Shown piece after piece: positions 27,612-37,395 of a stretch of 64,000 bases of DNA (position 1 is its first letter; every line of letters begins with the position of its first letter). The DNA lies in the NCBI RefSeq assembly GCF_900460535.1, contig NZ_UHIL01000001.1, positions 2,914,001 to 2,978,000 on the forward strand, in the 5' to 3' direction. The DNA is from Vibrio parahaemolyticus (GTDB lineage Bacteria > Pseudomonadota > Gammaproteobacteria > Enterobacterales > Vibrionaceae). Made by a program: the position numbers and the translations under genes. The notes below the pieces were generated by a model, which saw only the letters and a list, made by a program, of their open reading frames with translations, did no database searches and had not been told where the DNA came from.

Positions 27612-28307
27612 ATGAAATACTTGTTTACTCTGTTTCTCTTTGTTCTTTCTAGTTCCGCTTTTTCTGCCCCTCCTAGCTCATTTTCTGCCGCCAAACGTGA
27701 AGCGGTGAAAATCTATCAAGACCACCCAAGCAGTTTTTACTGCGGTTGTGATATCCAGTGGCAAGGCAAAAAAGGCGTTCCTGACTTAGCCTCTTGCGGT
27801 TACCAAGTTCGCAAACAAGAAAAACGCGCAGCTCGCATTGAATGGGAACATGTGGTTCCTGCTTGGCAATTCGGCCACCAGCTCCAGTGTTGGCAAAGCG
27901 GTGGGCGCAAAAACTGTTCGCGCAACGACACGGCCTTTAAACTCATGGAAGCGGATTTACACAACCTGACCCCAGCGGTTGGTGAGGTGAACGGAGACCG
28001 TTCTAACTTCAACTTCAGCCAATGGAACGGCATGGATGGTGTCAGCTATGGCCGCTGCGACATGCAAGTGAACTTCAAGCAACGCAAAGTAATGCCACCC
28101 GACAGAGCTCGCGGCTCGATTGCTCGCACTTACTTGTACATGAGCAAGGAGTACGGATTCAAACTATCCAAACAGCAAACTCAGCTAATGAGTGCTTGGA
28201 ACAAAACCTATCCGGTAGACAAATGGGAATGTGAGCGTGATGAGCGCATCGCCAAAGTACAAGGTAACCACAACCCGTTTGTTCAAGAGGCTTGCCGCGC
28301 ACTGTAA
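27612..28307 (+). CDS. endA: Endonuclease I family nuclease (EndA / Vibrio Dns)
   Basis: A 231-residue nuclease with an N-terminal signal peptide (about residues 1-18), so it acts in the periplasm or outside the cell. The catalytic [12 protein letters not shown] is near residue 77 and four pairs of cysteines are consistent with a disulfide-stabilised secreted enzyme. Endonuclease I cuts double-stranded DNA. In V. cholerae the orthologue Dns at this locus limits natural transformation by degrading incoming DNA and is repressed by HapR; that link is known for the family, not visible here. Confidence 0.93.
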   Translation: MKYLFTLFLFVLSSSAFSAPPSSFSAAKREAVKIYQDHPSSFYCGCDIQWQGKKGVPDLASCGYQVRKQEKRAARIEWEHVVPAWQFGHQLQCWQSGGRKNCSRNDTAFKLMEADLHNLTPAVGEVNGDRSNFNFSQWNGMDGVSYGRCDMQVNFKQRKVMPPDRARGSIARTYLYMSKEYGFKLSKQQTQLMSAWNKTYPVDKWECERDERIAKVQGNHNPFVQEACRAL

Positions 28308-28334
28308 AAACACAAGCGCACCCGAGCTTTGTTT

Positions 28335-28362
28335 GAGGCGTTTCCTTCATTCGAAACGCCTC
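28335..28362 (+). terminator. Hairpin downstream of endA
   Basis: GAGGCGTTT and AAACGCCTC form a perfect 9-bp stem 27 bases after the endA stop. It is followed by TTGCCCCTTGTTTTTT, so the T run is displaced and termination strength is uncertain. Confidence 0.5.
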
Positions 28363-28431
28363 TTGCCCCTTGTTTTTTCGGTGGAAAGCATCCATGTTAG
28401 GAACTAAGTTTATTCTCTTGCTGGAAATCTC

Positions 28432-29163
28432 ATGCGTATCCCTCGAATTTATCATCCAGAAACCATTCATCAACTTGGTACCATCGCTTTAAGCGAAGAC
28501 GCTGCAGGCCATATCGGCCGAGTACTTCGCATGAAAGAAGGCCAAGATGTTCTATTATTTGACGGCAGTGGCGCAGAGTTCCCAGCAGTGATCAGTGAAG
28601 TCAGTAAAAAGAACGTTCTCGTTGACGTAACTGAGCGCGTCGAAAGCAACATTGAATCCCCTCTCGACTTACATCTTGGCCAAGTCATTTCACGTGGCGA
28701 TAAGATGGAGTTCACCATCCAGAAATCAGTAGAGCTTGGCGTTAATACCATCACACCACTTATTTCTGAACGTTGTGGCGTAAAGCTGGATCAAAAACGT
28801 TTTGAGAAAAAGCTCGCGCAGTGGCAGAAGATTGCGATCAGTGCGTGTGAACAATGTGGTCGCAACGTAGTACCAGAAATTCGCCCAATCATGAGCTTGG
28901 AACAGTGGTGCCAAGAAGAGTACGATGGTCTAAAGCTCAACCTTCACCCTCGTGCAAAATACTCAATCAACACCCTGCCGACACCTGTAGAGAAAGTGCG
29001 TCTTCTGATCGGCCCTGAAGGCGGTTTGTCTTCAGAAGAGATCGACATGACTCGCGAATACCAATTTGAAGAGACGCTACTCGGCCCGCGCGTTCTACGC
29101 ACCGAAACTGCGGCTCTGACAGCAATTACAGCCTTACAAGTTCGTTTCGGCGATCTTGGTTAA
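28432..29163 (+). CDS. rsmE: 16S rRNA m3U1498 methyltransferase
   Basis: A 243-residue SPOUT-class methyltransferase that methylates U1498 of 16S rRNA. The knotted C-terminal domain shows [14 protein letters not shown] near residue 190 and [16 protein letters not shown] near 217, both diagnostic of RsmE. The N-terminal PUA-like domain begins MRIPRIYH. It precedes gshB by 14 bases, as in E. coli, and the two are probably cotranscribed. Confidence 0.97.
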   Translation: MRIPRIYHPETIHQLGTIALSEDAAGHIGRVLRMKEGQDVLLFDGSGAEFPAVISEVSKKNVLVDVTERVESNIESPLDLHLGQVISRGDKMEFTIQKSVELGVNTITPLISERCGVKLDQKRFEKKLAQWQKIAISACEQCGRNVVPEIRPIMSLEQWCQEEYDGLKLNLHPRAKYSINTLPTPVEKVRLLIGPEGGLSSEEIDMTREYQFEETLLGPRVLRTETAALTAITALQVRFGDLG

Positions 29164-29177
29164 AACGGAGAAAAATA

Positions 29178-30128
29178 ATGATCAAACTCGGTATTGTAAT
29201 GGACCCAATCTCGTCCATTAACATCAAGAAAGACTCTAGCTTTGCCATGATGCTTGAAGCGCAACGCCGCGGCTATGAAATCCACTACATGGAAATGAAC
29301 GATCTTCACCTAGACCAAGGCAAAGCGATTGCCGACACTAAAGTGGTTGAGCTGAAAGAAGATCCAAACGGCTGGTACGAGTTCAAATCTGAGCAGACGA
29401 TCGAACTGTCTGAGCTCGACGCGGTGCTCATGCGCAAAGATCCTCCGTTTGATACCGAGTACATCTACGCGACTTACATTCTTGAGCGTGCTGAAGAACA
29501 AGGCGCATTGATCGTTAACAAACCTCAAAGCCTACGCGACTGCAACGAAAAACTGTTTACCGCTTGGTTCCCAGAACTTACGCCAACCACAATCGTGACA
29601 CGCAAAGCAGAAAAAATTAAAGCCTTCCGTGAGGAGCACGGCGATGTGATCCTCAAACCTCTTGATGGTATGGGCGGCGCTTCAATTTTCCGCGTAAAAG
29701 AAAACGATCCAAACGTGTCGGTGATCATCGAAACGCTGACTAACCATGGTCAAAACTACGCGATGGCGCAAACCTTCGTGCCAGACATCAGCAATGGTGA
29801 TAAGCGTATTCTTGTTGTTGACGGTGAACCGATGCCTTACTGTCTTGCGCGCATTCCTGCTAAAGGCGAAACGCGCGGCAACCTAGCTGCTGGTGGTACT
29901 GGTGAAGCTCGTCCACTAAGCGAAACAGATATGAAGATTGCTCAAGCTGTTGCTCCGACTCTAAAAGAAAAAGGGCTTATCTTTGTTGGTCTTGATGTGA
30001 TTGGCGACAAGCTAACTGAAATCAACGTGACTAGCCCAACTTGTATTCGTGAAATCGAAGCGGCATTCGACATTTCTATCACTGGCAAACTGATGGATGC
30101 CATTGAACGTCGTGTGAAAGGCGAATAA
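29178..30128 (+). CDS. gshB: Glutathione synthetase
   Basis: A 316-residue ATP-grasp ligase joining gamma-glutamylcysteine and glycine. Family parts are KLGIVMDPISSINIKKDSSFAMM at the N-terminus, RKDPPFDTEYIYATY near residue 87, KPLDGMGGASIFR near 161 and INVTSPTCIREIE near 281. A GGAG site lies eight bases before the ATG. It follows rsmE closely. Confidence 0.98.
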   Translation: MIKLGIVMDPISSINIKKDSSFAMMLEAQRRGYEIHYMEMNDLHLDQGKAIADTKVVELKEDPNGWYEFKSEQTIELSELDAVLMRKDPPFDTEYIYATYILERAEEQGALIVNKPQSLRDCNEKLFTAWFPELTPTTIVTRKAEKIKAFREEHGDVILKPLDGMGGASIFRVKENDPNVSVIIETLTNHGQNYAMAQTFVPDISNGDKRILVVDGEPMPYCLARIPAKGETRGNLAAGGTGEARPLSETDMKIAQAVAPTLKEKGLIFVGLDVIGDKLTEINVTSPTCIREIEAAFDISITGKLMDAIERRVKGE

Positions 30129-30241
30129 CTGAATTTATAGTACAGTTATAGTAGAGAACCAGACATTATCTTAAGCAAACTCATGCACATAGTCGCGAGT
30201 TTGCTTAAGTGCATTTACGAGTCTTAAAGGTCGGTATGAGA

Positions 30242-30805
30242 ATGAACCTCACAAACCATTTTTTAGTAGCCATGCCTGGAATGAAAGATCCGTATTTCCA
30301 GAATAGCGTTATCTACGTTTGTGAACATAACGAAGAAGGCGCTATGGGCCTGATGATCAACGCGCCTGTTGATATCACCGTTGGCAACATGCTCAAGCAA
30401 GTTGACGTGCAGCCTGTTCACCCGCGCCTGTTTGAAGCCAGCTTAGATAGACCCGTCTACAATGGCGGTCCAATCTCAGAAGACCGTGGTTTTATTCTAC
30501 ATAAACCGAAAGATTACTATGAATCCAGCATTCAAATGACCGACGACCTTGCTGTCACCACTTCACGAGATATTCTTTCCGTATTGGGGACAGAGGCTGA
30601 GCCAAGTGACTATTTGGTTGCTCTTGGTTATTCCGGTTGGAGTGCTGGTCAGTTAGAAAATGAACTGGTTGAAAACTCTTGGCTAACCATCGAAGCCACA
30701 CCAGAAATCATCTTCGATACGCCCATTACAGAGCGCTGGAAAAAAGCGGTAGAAAAGCTAGGTATCGACCCAAGCCAATTGTCGGCAGACGCAGGTCATG
30801 CGTAA
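30242..30805 (+). CDS. yqgE: YqgE/AlgH family protein (UPF0301)
   Basis: A 187-residue protein of the YqgE/AlgH family: [18 protein letters not shown] at the start, [18 protein letters not shown] near residue 24 and [16 protein letters not shown] near 133. The biochemical role is not known. I choose the ATG at 30242 because family members start MNL; an ATG two codons upstream at 30236 sits a standard distance from AAAGG and is a real alternative. Order gshB-yqgE-yqgF is conserved. Confidence 0.93.
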   Translation: MNLTNHFLVAMPGMKDPYFQNSVIYVCEHNEEGAMGLMINAPVDITVGNMLKQVDVQPVHPRLFEASLDRPVYNGGPISEDRGFILHKPKDYYESSIQMTDDLAVTTSRDILSVLGTEAEPSDYLVALGYSGWSAGQLENELVENSWLTIEATPEIIFDTPITERWKKAVEKLGIDPSQLSADAGHA

Positions 30806-30853
30806 CGCAACCGCCTTCCTTAACTTCCACTTCATTAAGATTTGAGACACTGT

Positions 30854-31279
30854 ATGTCACGCACAATAATGGCCTTCGATTTCGGTACTAAAAGTATTGG
30901 TAGCGCGATTGGTCAAGAAATCACTGGCACCGCTTCACCACTGAAAGCGTTTAAAGCCAATGATGGCATTCCAAATTGGGATGACATAGAAAAACAAATT
31001 AAAGAATGGCAACCAGATTTATTGGTCGTAGGCCTGCCAACGGATTTACATGGTAAAGATTTAGAAACCATCACCCCGCGTGCGAAAAAATTTGCGAAGC
31101 GTCTGCAAGGTCGTTATGGCTTGCCTGTTGAATTGCATGATGAGCGCTTATCAACTTCAGAAGCGCGCGCAGAATTGTTCAGTATGGGTGGCTACAAAGC
31201 CTTATCGAAAGGCAATATCGACTGCCAATCTGCCGTGGTCATTCTGGAAAGTTGGTTTGAAGCGCTTTGGGGCGAATAA
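30854..31279 (+). CDS. yqgF: Holliday junction resolvase-like protein YqgF (RuvX), 16S processing
   Basis: A 141-residue RNase H-fold protein. [13 protein letters not shown] near the N-terminus supplies the first acidic residue, [11 protein letters not shown] is near residue 62, and the DERLST motif near residue 98 is the family hallmark. YqgF is implicated in 16S rRNA 5' end maturation and has also been annotated as a resolvase. I use the ATG at 30854; a TTG four codons upstream is less likely. It ends before a bidirectional terminator. Confidence 0.93.
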   Translation: MSRTIMAFDFGTKSIGSAIGQEITGTASPLKAFKANDGIPNWDDIEKQIKEWQPDLLVVGLPTDLHGKDLETITPRAKKFAKRLQGRYGLPVELHDERLSTSEARAELFSMGGYKALSKGNIDCQSAVVILESWFEALWGE

Positions 31280-31296
31280 ACCTTGCAAGCACAATG

Positions 31297-31326
31297 AAAA
31301 AGGTTGGCAGAAGCCAACCTTTTTTG
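31297..31326. terminator. Bidirectional terminator between yqgF and pilU
   Basis: AAAAAGGTTGGC pairs perfectly with GCCAACCTTTTT around AGAA. It lies between the convergent yqgF and pilU stops. Confidence 0.9.
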
Positions 31327-31340
31327 TGTCTTTAATACGC

Positions 31341-32447
31341 TTAATCCATATCGATTTTGACGTTGGCAAGACTGCCTGTAGAGAACGGCTCACCACGCTG
31401 TGTTTTCAGCATTAAACGAAGATCGTTGGCTGAATCCGCACTGTGCAATGCATCCTCTTCGCTGATCTTACCTTGCATCACCAGCTTGTAGAGCGATTGG
31501 TCAAACGTCAGCATACCAAACTCATTGGATCGTGCCATGGTTGACTTCAATTCGTGTAAATCACCACGACGGATCAAATCCGACACTCGTGGACTGTTTA
31601 GCAAGATCTCAAACACACCATGACGCCCTTGACCATTCTTATCACGGATCAGCTGCTGACCAATCACGCCTTTTAAGTTCATCGACAAATCAAACAAGAA
31701 TTGCTCTTTTTGATCTTTAGGCACCAAATGGAGAATACGTTCTAACGCTTGGTTGGCGTTGTTGGCGTGCAACGTTGCCATACACAAGTGACCCGTTTCG
31801 GCGAAGGTCATCGCGTATTCCATCGTTTCTCGGCTACGGATCTCACCAATCAAAATCATATCAGGCGCTTGGCGCAACGAGTTTTTCAGTGCGACTTCAT
31901 AACTTTCGGTATCCAAGCCCACCTCACGCTGAGTCACGATACAACGCTTATGCTCATGCACAAATTCGATCGGATCTTCGACCGTCAAGATGTGACCGGT
32001 TTTGTTGCTGTTTCGATAGCCCGTCATCGCCGCCATCGTGGTCGATTTACCCGAGCCAGTCGCGCCGACCACCAGCACCAAACCACGCTTGGCAATCGCT
32101 AAGTCTTGCAGCACTAAAGGCAATTTTAACTGCTCAAAAGTAGGAATAATGGTTTCGATACGGCGAATGACTGCTCCCGGCAGTTCTCGCTGAAAAAAAG
32201 CACTAATACGGAAGCGACCACAATCTCTGACGATAGCAAAGTTTGATTCGCGGCTTTTGCGAAACTCCTGACGCCGATCCGGATCCATTGCGCTATCAAG
32301 CAACTTTGCAACATCATGTTCGGTGAGTTTCTCCCCTTGCGGACGCAATTCGCCATCCACACGAAATAGAATTGGCGCACCAACCGTGATGTAAAGATCC
32401 GACGCTTTTAGCGTCAACATACCTTCAAGAAATTTATTCAGATCCAT
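31341..32447 (-). CDS. pilU: Type IV pilus retraction-associated ATPase PilU
   Basis: A 368-residue secretion-type ATPase. The Walker A motif GATGSGKSTTMAAM is near residue 128, the Walker B region MILIGEIRSRETM near 197, and ETGHLCMATLHANNANQALERI near 217 holds the catalytic arginines and histidine. Its extended C-terminal tail and position downstream of pilT identify PilU. In Vibrio PilU assists PilT in DNA-uptake and MSHA pilus retraction. It starts 30 bases after pilT. Confidence 0.95.
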   Translation of the reverse strand: MDLNKFLEGMLTLKASDLYITVGAPILFRVDGELRPQGEKLTEHDVAKLLDSAMDPDRRQEFRKSRESNFAIVRDCGRFRISAFFQRELPGAVIRRIETIIPTFEQLKLPLVLQDLAIAKRGLVLVVGATGSGKSTTMAAMTGYRNSNKTGHILTVEDPIEFVHEHKRCIVTQREVGLDTESYEVALKNSLRQAPDMILIGEIRSRETMEYAMTFAETGHLCMATLHANNANQALERILHLVPKDQKEQFLFDLSMNLKGVIGQQLIRDKNGQGRHGVFEILLNSPRVSDLIRRGDLHELKSTMARSNEFGMLTFDQSLYKLVMQGKISEEDALHSADSANDLRLMLKTQRGEPFSTGSLANVKIDMD

Positions 32448-32477
32448 CTTCCGTATTCACCATTATCTGTATGAGCG

Positions 32478-33518
32478 TTACGAGAATTGCTGCACTTCAA
32501 GCCCAATCTTGCTGTCGACTTCTTCGCGTGAAACCATACCTTGCGCCATCAACTGACGGGCATTTTGTTCCATGGTTTGCATTCCATGCGCGGCACCCGT
32601 TTGAATGATTGAGTACATCTGCGCGACTTTGTCTTCGCGAATCAAGTTACGAATCGCGGGCGTTGCCATCATGATTTCGTGACAAGCGATACGACCACCG
32701 CCATTACGTTTCAACAGTTTTTGCGCGATAACTGAACGAAGGGATTCAGACAACATGGAACGCACCATGTCTTTGTCGCTACCTGGGAACACATCGATGA
32801 TACGGTCGATGGTTTTTGCTGCTGAACTGGTGTGCAACGTACCGAAAACTAGGTGACCCGTTTCCGCCGCCGTTAACGCTAGGCTGATGGTTTCTTTGTC
32901 ACGCATCTCACCGACAAGGATCACATCCGGGTCTTCACGCAATGCGCTGCGTAGCGCGTTTTGGAAGCTATGGGTATCACGGTGAACCTCACGTTGGTTG
33001 ATCAAACACTTATTGTTGTTGTGAACAAATTCAATCGGATCTTCAATTGTGAGGATATGCTTGTTGTGATTACGGTTAATGTAGTCAACAATGGCTGCTA
33101 AGGTTGTCGATTTACCAGAACCCGTTGGGCCAGTAACCAAAACCAAACCTTTTTCAGCATTCGCGATTTTTTTGAAGATCTCTGGCGCTTCTAGCTCCTC
33201 CAGAGTTGGGATGCTACTTGGAATGGTACGGAACACTGCCGCACAACCGCGAGATTGGTTGAAAGCGTTGACACGAAAACGGCCAACGTTATGCAATTCA
33301 AAAGAGAAATCGACTTCGAGTTTTTCTTCGAACTCACTGCGCTGGGCATCGTTCATGATTTCAAAAACCAAACGATGCACTTCTTGGTGTGTAAACGCTG
33401 GAATGCCCAGTTTTCTCACATCACCATCAATACGAACCATTGGTGGTACACCTGCAGAAAGATGTAGATCCGAAGCATTATGTTTTACACTAAAATCCAG
33501 TAACTCAGTGATATCCAT
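32478..33518 (-). CDS. pilT: Type IV pilus retraction ATPase PilT
   Basis: A 346-residue hexameric retraction ATPase. Walker A GPTGSGKSTTLAAIVDY is near residue 130, Walker B VILVGEMRDKETISLAL near 196, and ETGHLVFGTLHTSSAAKTIDRI near 217. The C-terminal MVSREEVDSKIG segment resembles the PilT tail needed for retraction. It begins 28 bases from the divergent yggS, and pilU follows in the same direction. Confidence 0.97.
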   Translation of the reverse strand: MDITELLDFSVKHNASDLHLSAGVPPMVRIDGDVRKLGIPAFTHQEVHRLVFEIMNDAQRSEFEEKLEVDFSFELHNVGRFRVNAFNQSRGCAAVFRTIPSSIPTLEELEAPEIFKKIANAEKGLVLVTGPTGSGKSTTLAAIVDYINRNHNKHILTIEDPIEFVHNNNKCLINQREVHRDTHSFQNALRSALREDPDVILVGEMRDKETISLALTAAETGHLVFGTLHTSSAAKTIDRIIDVFPGSDKDMVRSMLSESLRSVIAQKLLKRNGGGRIACHEIMMATPAIRNLIREDKVAQMYSIIQTGAAHGMQTMEQNARQLMAQGMVSREEVDSKIGLEVQQFS

Positions 33519-33546
33519 TTAAAATCCTTAAGTCTAAAGTACAGCT

Positions 33547-34260
33547 ATGAGTAGTATTCAACAAAATATTGAACATATCACCTCTCAAATTCGACGCGAC
33601 GAACAAAAATGTGGTCGATCTCCAGAGTCAGTGCAACTTCTAGCGGTAAGCAAAACTAAACCTGTCGAGGCAATTCTCGAAGCCTACCAAGCGGGACAAA
33701 CCGCGTTTGGTGAAAACTACGTCCAAGAAGGCGTCAGTAAAGTTCAGCACTTTGCCGAGCATTATCCAGATAATCGAATCGAATGGCACTTCATTGGCCC
33801 GATTCAATCGAATAAATCGCGACTTGTTGCTGAACATTTCGATTGGGTTCACACCATTGATCGCGCTAAGATCGCACAGCGACTCAATGAGCAACGTCCG
33901 CAAGAACTCAAACCATTGCAAGTGCTGATTCAAGTCAACACCAGTGGTGAAGATTCCAAATCTGGCGTTAGTGACGCAGAAATATTCGAACTGGCTGAGT
34001 TGATTTCTCGCCTTCCCAACCTCACTTTAAGAGGATTGATGTCGATTCCTGCGAACGTGTCAGACTACGACGCCCAGCTTCGTGAGTTCGAGAAGCTAGC
34101 GACACTGAAGCAAACCCTTGAACAGCAATACCCAGAAATCGATACCTTATCGATGGGCATGAGTGGCGACATGACCGCTGCGATTGAAGCAGGCAGCACC
34201 ATGGTTCGTATCGGAACGGCTATCTTTGGCGCGCGAGACTACAGCACGAAAAGTGAATAG
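33547..34260 (+). CDS. yggS: Pyridoxal phosphate homeostasis protein YggS (PLPBP)
   Basis: A 237-residue PLP-binding protein with the fold type III barrel. LLAVSKTKPVEAI near residue 30 carries the PLP lysine, FGENYVQEG near 56 follows, and MGMSGDMTAAIEAGSTMVRIGTAIFG near 198 binds phosphate. The family regulates vitamin B6 and amino acid pools without clear enzyme activity. It is divergent from pilT and followed by proC. Confidence 0.96.
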   Translation: MSSIQQNIEHITSQIRRDEQKCGRSPESVQLLAVSKTKPVEAILEAYQAGQTAFGENYVQEGVSKVQHFAEHYPDNRIEWHFIGPIQSNKSRLVAEHFDWVHTIDRAKIAQRLNEQRPQELKPLQVLIQVNTSGEDSKSGVSDAEIFELAELISRLPNLTLRGLMSIPANVSDYDAQLREFEKLATLKQTLEQQYPEIDTLSMGMSGDMTAAIEAGSTMVRIGTAIFGARDYSTKSE

Positions 34261-34379
34261 TCATTTAAGAGCGAAAATGCTTAATTGATACCGCGATGAA
34301 ACAGCGGTTAACGCAAAGCGGCGCCATTATACACCTGAGCGCACAATAAATCGTAAATATCATGATGGAAATCAGACAA

Positions 34380-35198
34380 ATGGAACATAAAAAGATCGCC
34401 TTTATCGGTGCGGGAAACATGGTCAGAGCCATTGTTTCTGGCCTCGTGGCTAACGGCTACCCTGCACAAAACATTGTTGCAACCGCCCCATCAGAGGCGC
34501 GTCGTCTGCCGCTTGAGCAAGATTTTGGTATCCGCACCACCAGCGACAACATGCTGGCAGCGTCCGAGGCCGATGTGGTGGTTCTGTCTGTGAAACCACA
34601 AATGATGGCGGATGTTTGTAAACCTCTGCAATCTATCGACTTTAGCAACAAGCTCGTGATTTCTATTGCGGCAGGCATCAATTGTTCACGTTTGGATGAG
34701 ATGCTAGCGACAAAATTGAATTTGGTTCGCGTCATGCCAAACACTCCATCTCAGTTGGGTTTGGGCATGAGTGGCTTATTCGCTCCAGAACATGTCAAAG
34801 AACAAGACAGAGCCTTTGCCGCAGAACTGATGCAAGCGGTTGGTAAAGTTTGCTGGGTGGAACAAGAATCTGGCATCAACAATGTGATTGCAGCCGCAGG
34901 CAGCGCTCCGGCATACTTCTTCCTGTTTATGGAAGCGATGCAAGCTGAAGCGATAGCTCAAGGTTTTGATAAAGAAACGGCTCGTTTGTTGGTTCAACAA
35001 GCAGCGCTGGGTGCGGCAAGTATGGTGGTGAGCAATCCAGACACTGAACTGTCGACACTGCGTGAAAACGTGACTTCGAAAGGCGGCACAACCGCCGAAG
35101 CACTTCGTACATTCAACGAACATCAGTTAACGGACATCGTTGCAAAAGCCATGCAAGCTGCGGTTGCTCGCGCAGAAGAAATGGAAAAACTGTTTTAA
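34380..35198 (+). CDS. proC: Pyrroline-5-carboxylate reductase
   Basis: A 272-residue enzyme for the last step of proline synthesis. The Rossmann motif FIGAGNMVRAIVSGL is at the N-terminus, RVMPNTPSQLGLGMSGL near residue 116, AAGSAPAYFFLFMEAM near 168 and TSKGGTTAEAL near 230. The ATG at 34380 is preferred because it gives the standard N-terminus with GGAAA upstream; two ATGs at 34362 and 34365 would add six or five residues. The yggS-proC-yggT order is typical of Vibrio. Confidence 0.96.
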   Translation: MEHKKIAFIGAGNMVRAIVSGLVANGYPAQNIVATAPSEARRLPLEQDFGIRTTSDNMLAASEADVVVLSVKPQMMADVCKPLQSIDFSNKLVISIAAGINCSRLDEMLATKLNLVRVMPNTPSQLGLGMSGLFAPEHVKEQDRAFAAELMQAVGKVCWVEQESGINNVIAAAGSAPAYFFLFMEAMQAEAIAQGFDKETARLLVQQAALGAASMVVSNPDTELSTLRENVTSKGGTTAEALRTFNEHQLTDIVAKAMQAAVARAEEMEKLF

Positions 35199-35250
35199 TT
35201 ATCTGGATGATTCTCAAGAAACATCATCCACTACTTGTTAAGGGTACCTT

Positions 35251-35808
35251 ATGAATTCAATGAGTTTTCTCATCTCAACCCTATTTGACCTGTATATCAT
35301 GGTCGTGATTTTGCGAATTTGGTTGCAAGCTGCACGTGCAGATTTCTACAACCCGTTCTCGCAATTTATCGTAAAAGCGACTCAGCCAGTCATTGGCCCA
35401 CTGCGTCGTGTTATTCCATCTATCGGCAATATTGACCTTGCAACGGTTCTGTTCGCTTACGTGCTGTGTGTATTGAAATTTGTCGCGCTGATTTTGATTG
35501 CGTCTAACGGCTCTGTCTCTTTTAGCGTTGATTTCCTATTCTTAGGTTTGTTATCGCTACTAAAAGCTGCTGGTGGCCTTCTGTTCTGGGTATTGTTGAT
35601 TCGCGCAATCCTAAGCTGGGTAAGCCAAGGCCGTAGCCCAATTGAATACGTGTTCCATCAATTAACCGAGCCAATGTGCGCACCAATTCGTCGCGTGCTT
35701 CCTGCTTTTGGCGGCTTGGATTTGAGCGTGCTGGTTCTGTTCATCGGTTTGCAATTCGCAAACTTCTTGATGGGCGATATCATTGGTCCTGTTTGGTTCC
35801 AACTGTAA
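35251..35808 (+). CDS. yggT: YggT family membrane protein
   Basis: A 185-residue protein with two copies of the YggT unit: an N-terminal half beginning with [40 protein letters not shown], and a C-terminal half with [40 protein letters not shown]. Each unit has two hydrophobic segments, giving about four to five membrane helices. The family is linked to osmotic stress tolerance in some bacteria but the mechanism is unknown. Its TAA overlaps the ATG of yggU. Confidence 0.93.
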   Translation: MNSMSFLISTLFDLYIMVVILRIWLQAARADFYNPFSQFIVKATQPVIGPLRRVIPSIGNIDLATVLFAYVLCVLKFVALILIASNGSVSFSVDFLFLGLLSLLKAAGGLLFWVLLIRAILSWVSQGRSPIEYVFHQLTEPMCAPIRRVLPAFGGLDLSVLVLFIGLQFANFLMGDIIGPVWFQL

Positions 35809-36098
35809 TGTCCGCAGCAGTTTGGCAAGATGGCGAGGACATCGTCCTTAAGCTTTATATTCAACCAAAAGCAAGCCGCGATAAGATCGTCGGCTTGCAC
35901 GGTGAAGAGCTCAAAATCGCCATCACTGCACCGCCTGTCGATGGCAAAGCCAATGCTCACCTCACTAAGTTCTTAGCCAAGCAGTTCAAAATCGCTAAGG
36001 GTTTGGTTCACATAGAAAAAGGTGAACTAGGACGGCACAAACAAATTCGGATAGAATCGCCCGTACAGATACCCGCTGAAGTAAAAGCCATCTTATGA
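35808..36098 (+). CDS. yggU: YggU / UPF0235 (DUF167) family protein
   Basis: A 96-residue protein of the DUF167 family, with [42 protein letters not shown] as the characteristic core. The function is unknown. The start overlaps the yggT stop (TAATG), implying translational coupling; in-frame codons further upstream lie within yggT and are not used. Confidence 0.93.
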   Translation: MSAAVWQDGEDIVLKLYIQPKASRDKIVGLHGEELKIAITAPPVDGKANAHLTKFLAKQFKIAKGLVHIEKGELGRHKQIRIESPVQIPAEVKAIL

Positions 36099-36225
36099 TG
36101 GCTTTTTATTTATAATTTTGTACCACACTTACTAGTACCAACTATCGGACATGCTTTTTTAACCTGCCACTCGGGTAAAAGTGCAACTATGGTTGGCTCA
36201 TAACGAGTGCTTTGAGGAAGTAACA

Positions 36226-36657
36226 ATGAGCAAATGGATTACCGCATTACTGATCAGTCTGTTGTCATTACCGACCTTTGCTGAACAGTTCAAAAACATG
36301 AAAGACATCGAAGTACACTATGTAGCTTTTAACTCGACTTTCCTGACACCTAAAGTCGCTCGCAGCTACGACATCAAACGTAATGGTTACGTGGCTGTAG
36401 TGAACATCAGCGTATTAGACAGCGCCTCTTTAGGTAAGCCAGCGGTCGAGGCGAAGGTAGGCGGACACGCGAAAAACTTAATAGGCCAAACTCAAAAATT
36501 AACCTTTCGTGAAATTAAAGAAGGCGAAGCCATTTACTACTTAGCTGAGCTGCCAATTACTCACGAAGAAACTTTTACCTTCGATATTGACGTTAAAGCT
36601 GGAAACAAAGGCTCAGGTAAGCTTAAATTCACCCAGAAATTTTTTGTCGAAGAGTAA
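36226..36657 (+). CDS. DUF4426 domain protein, exported
   Basis: A 143-residue protein with a signal peptide (MSKWITALLISLLSLPTFAEQ, cleaved after about residue 19) and a single DUF4426 domain, recognisable by VHYVAFNSTFLTPKVARSY and REIKEGEAIYYLAELPI. It is probably periplasmic. Function is unknown. I start at the ATG at 36226, with GAGGAAG eight bases upstream, rather than 45 bases earlier. It precedes rdgB. Confidence 0.88.
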   Translation: MSKWITALLISLLSLPTFAEQFKNMKDIEVHYVAFNSTFLTPKVARSYDIKRNGYVAVVNISVLDSASLGKPAVEAKVGGHAKNLIGQTQKLTFREIKEGEAIYYLAELPITHEETFTFDIDVKAGNKGSGKLKFTQKFFVEE

Positions 36658-36726
36658 TTGGGTTGTGATGATCTAAATGCTTTTTGATCTAAGTAGGCCA
36701 AAAGCCTCTATCAGTTCCAGAATATC

Positions 36727-36753
36727 TAGAGGAGAACGATTTGTTCTCCTCTA
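36727..36753 (+). terminator. Hairpin between the DUF4426 gene and rdgB
   Basis: TAGAGGAGAAC pairs perfectly with GTTCTCCTCTA. The following sequence (TCACTATT) has only a weak T run, so it could be a weak terminator or a structure in the rdgB leader. Confidence 0.5.
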
Positions 36754-36774
36754 TCACTATTAAAAGAGATTCCC

Positions 36775-37377
36775 ATGAAAAAAATTGTGCTAGCAACAGG
36801 CAACCAAGGCAAAGTTCGCGAGATGGCAGATCTACTGTCTGACTTCGGTTTTGAAGTATTAGCGCAAAGTGAATTCAACGTATCAGAAGTTGCTGAAACG
36901 GGCACCACGTTCATTGAGAACGCAATCATTAAAGCTCGCCATGCCGCGCAAGAAACTGGCTTACCAGCGATTGCAGATGATTCTGGTCTGGAAGTCGATT
37001 TCCTAAAAGGTGCACCAGGCATCTACTCAGCTCGTTACGCCGGCGAAAAAGCCTCTGACCAAGAAAACTTAGAGAAATTGCTAGCCGCAATGGAAGGCGT
37101 GCCAGAAGCAGAGCGTACCGCGCGTTTTCACTGCGTATTGGTATTGATGCGTCACGAAAACGATCCAACACCTATCGTTTGTCATGGCAAATGGGAAGGT
37201 CGCATTCTGACTGAAGCACATGGCGAAAATGGCTTTGGTTACGACCCTATCTTCTTCGTACCAGAAGATAACTGTGCGTCAGCAGAGCTAGAGCCGGCAC
37301 GTAAAAAGCAGTTGTCTCACCGCGGTAAAGCACTGAACTCACTGTTTGCTCAGTTATCAGCGCAAACCGCACAGTAA
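36775..37377 (+). CDS. rdgB: XTP/dITP pyrophosphatase (RdgB/HAM1)
   Basis: A 200-residue nucleotide-pool sanitiser that hydrolyses dITP and XTP. Family motifs: [12 protein letters not shown] near residue 7 (SxNxxK-type), [24 protein letters not shown] near 68, and [14 protein letters not shown] near 149. The ribosome binding site is AAAGAGA. The hemW gene begins shortly after its stop codon. Confidence 0.97.
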   Translation: MKKIVLATGNQGKVREMADLLSDFGFEVLAQSEFNVSEVAETGTTFIENAIIKARHAAQETGLPAIADDSGLEVDFLKGAPGIYSARYAGEKASDQENLEKLLAAMEGVPEAERTARFHCVLVLMRHENDPTPIVCHGKWEGRILTEAHGENGFGYDPIFFVPEDNCASAELEPARKKQLSHRGKALNSLFAQLSAQTAQ

Positions 37378-37395
37378 GATCGAGTGAACTTGTCC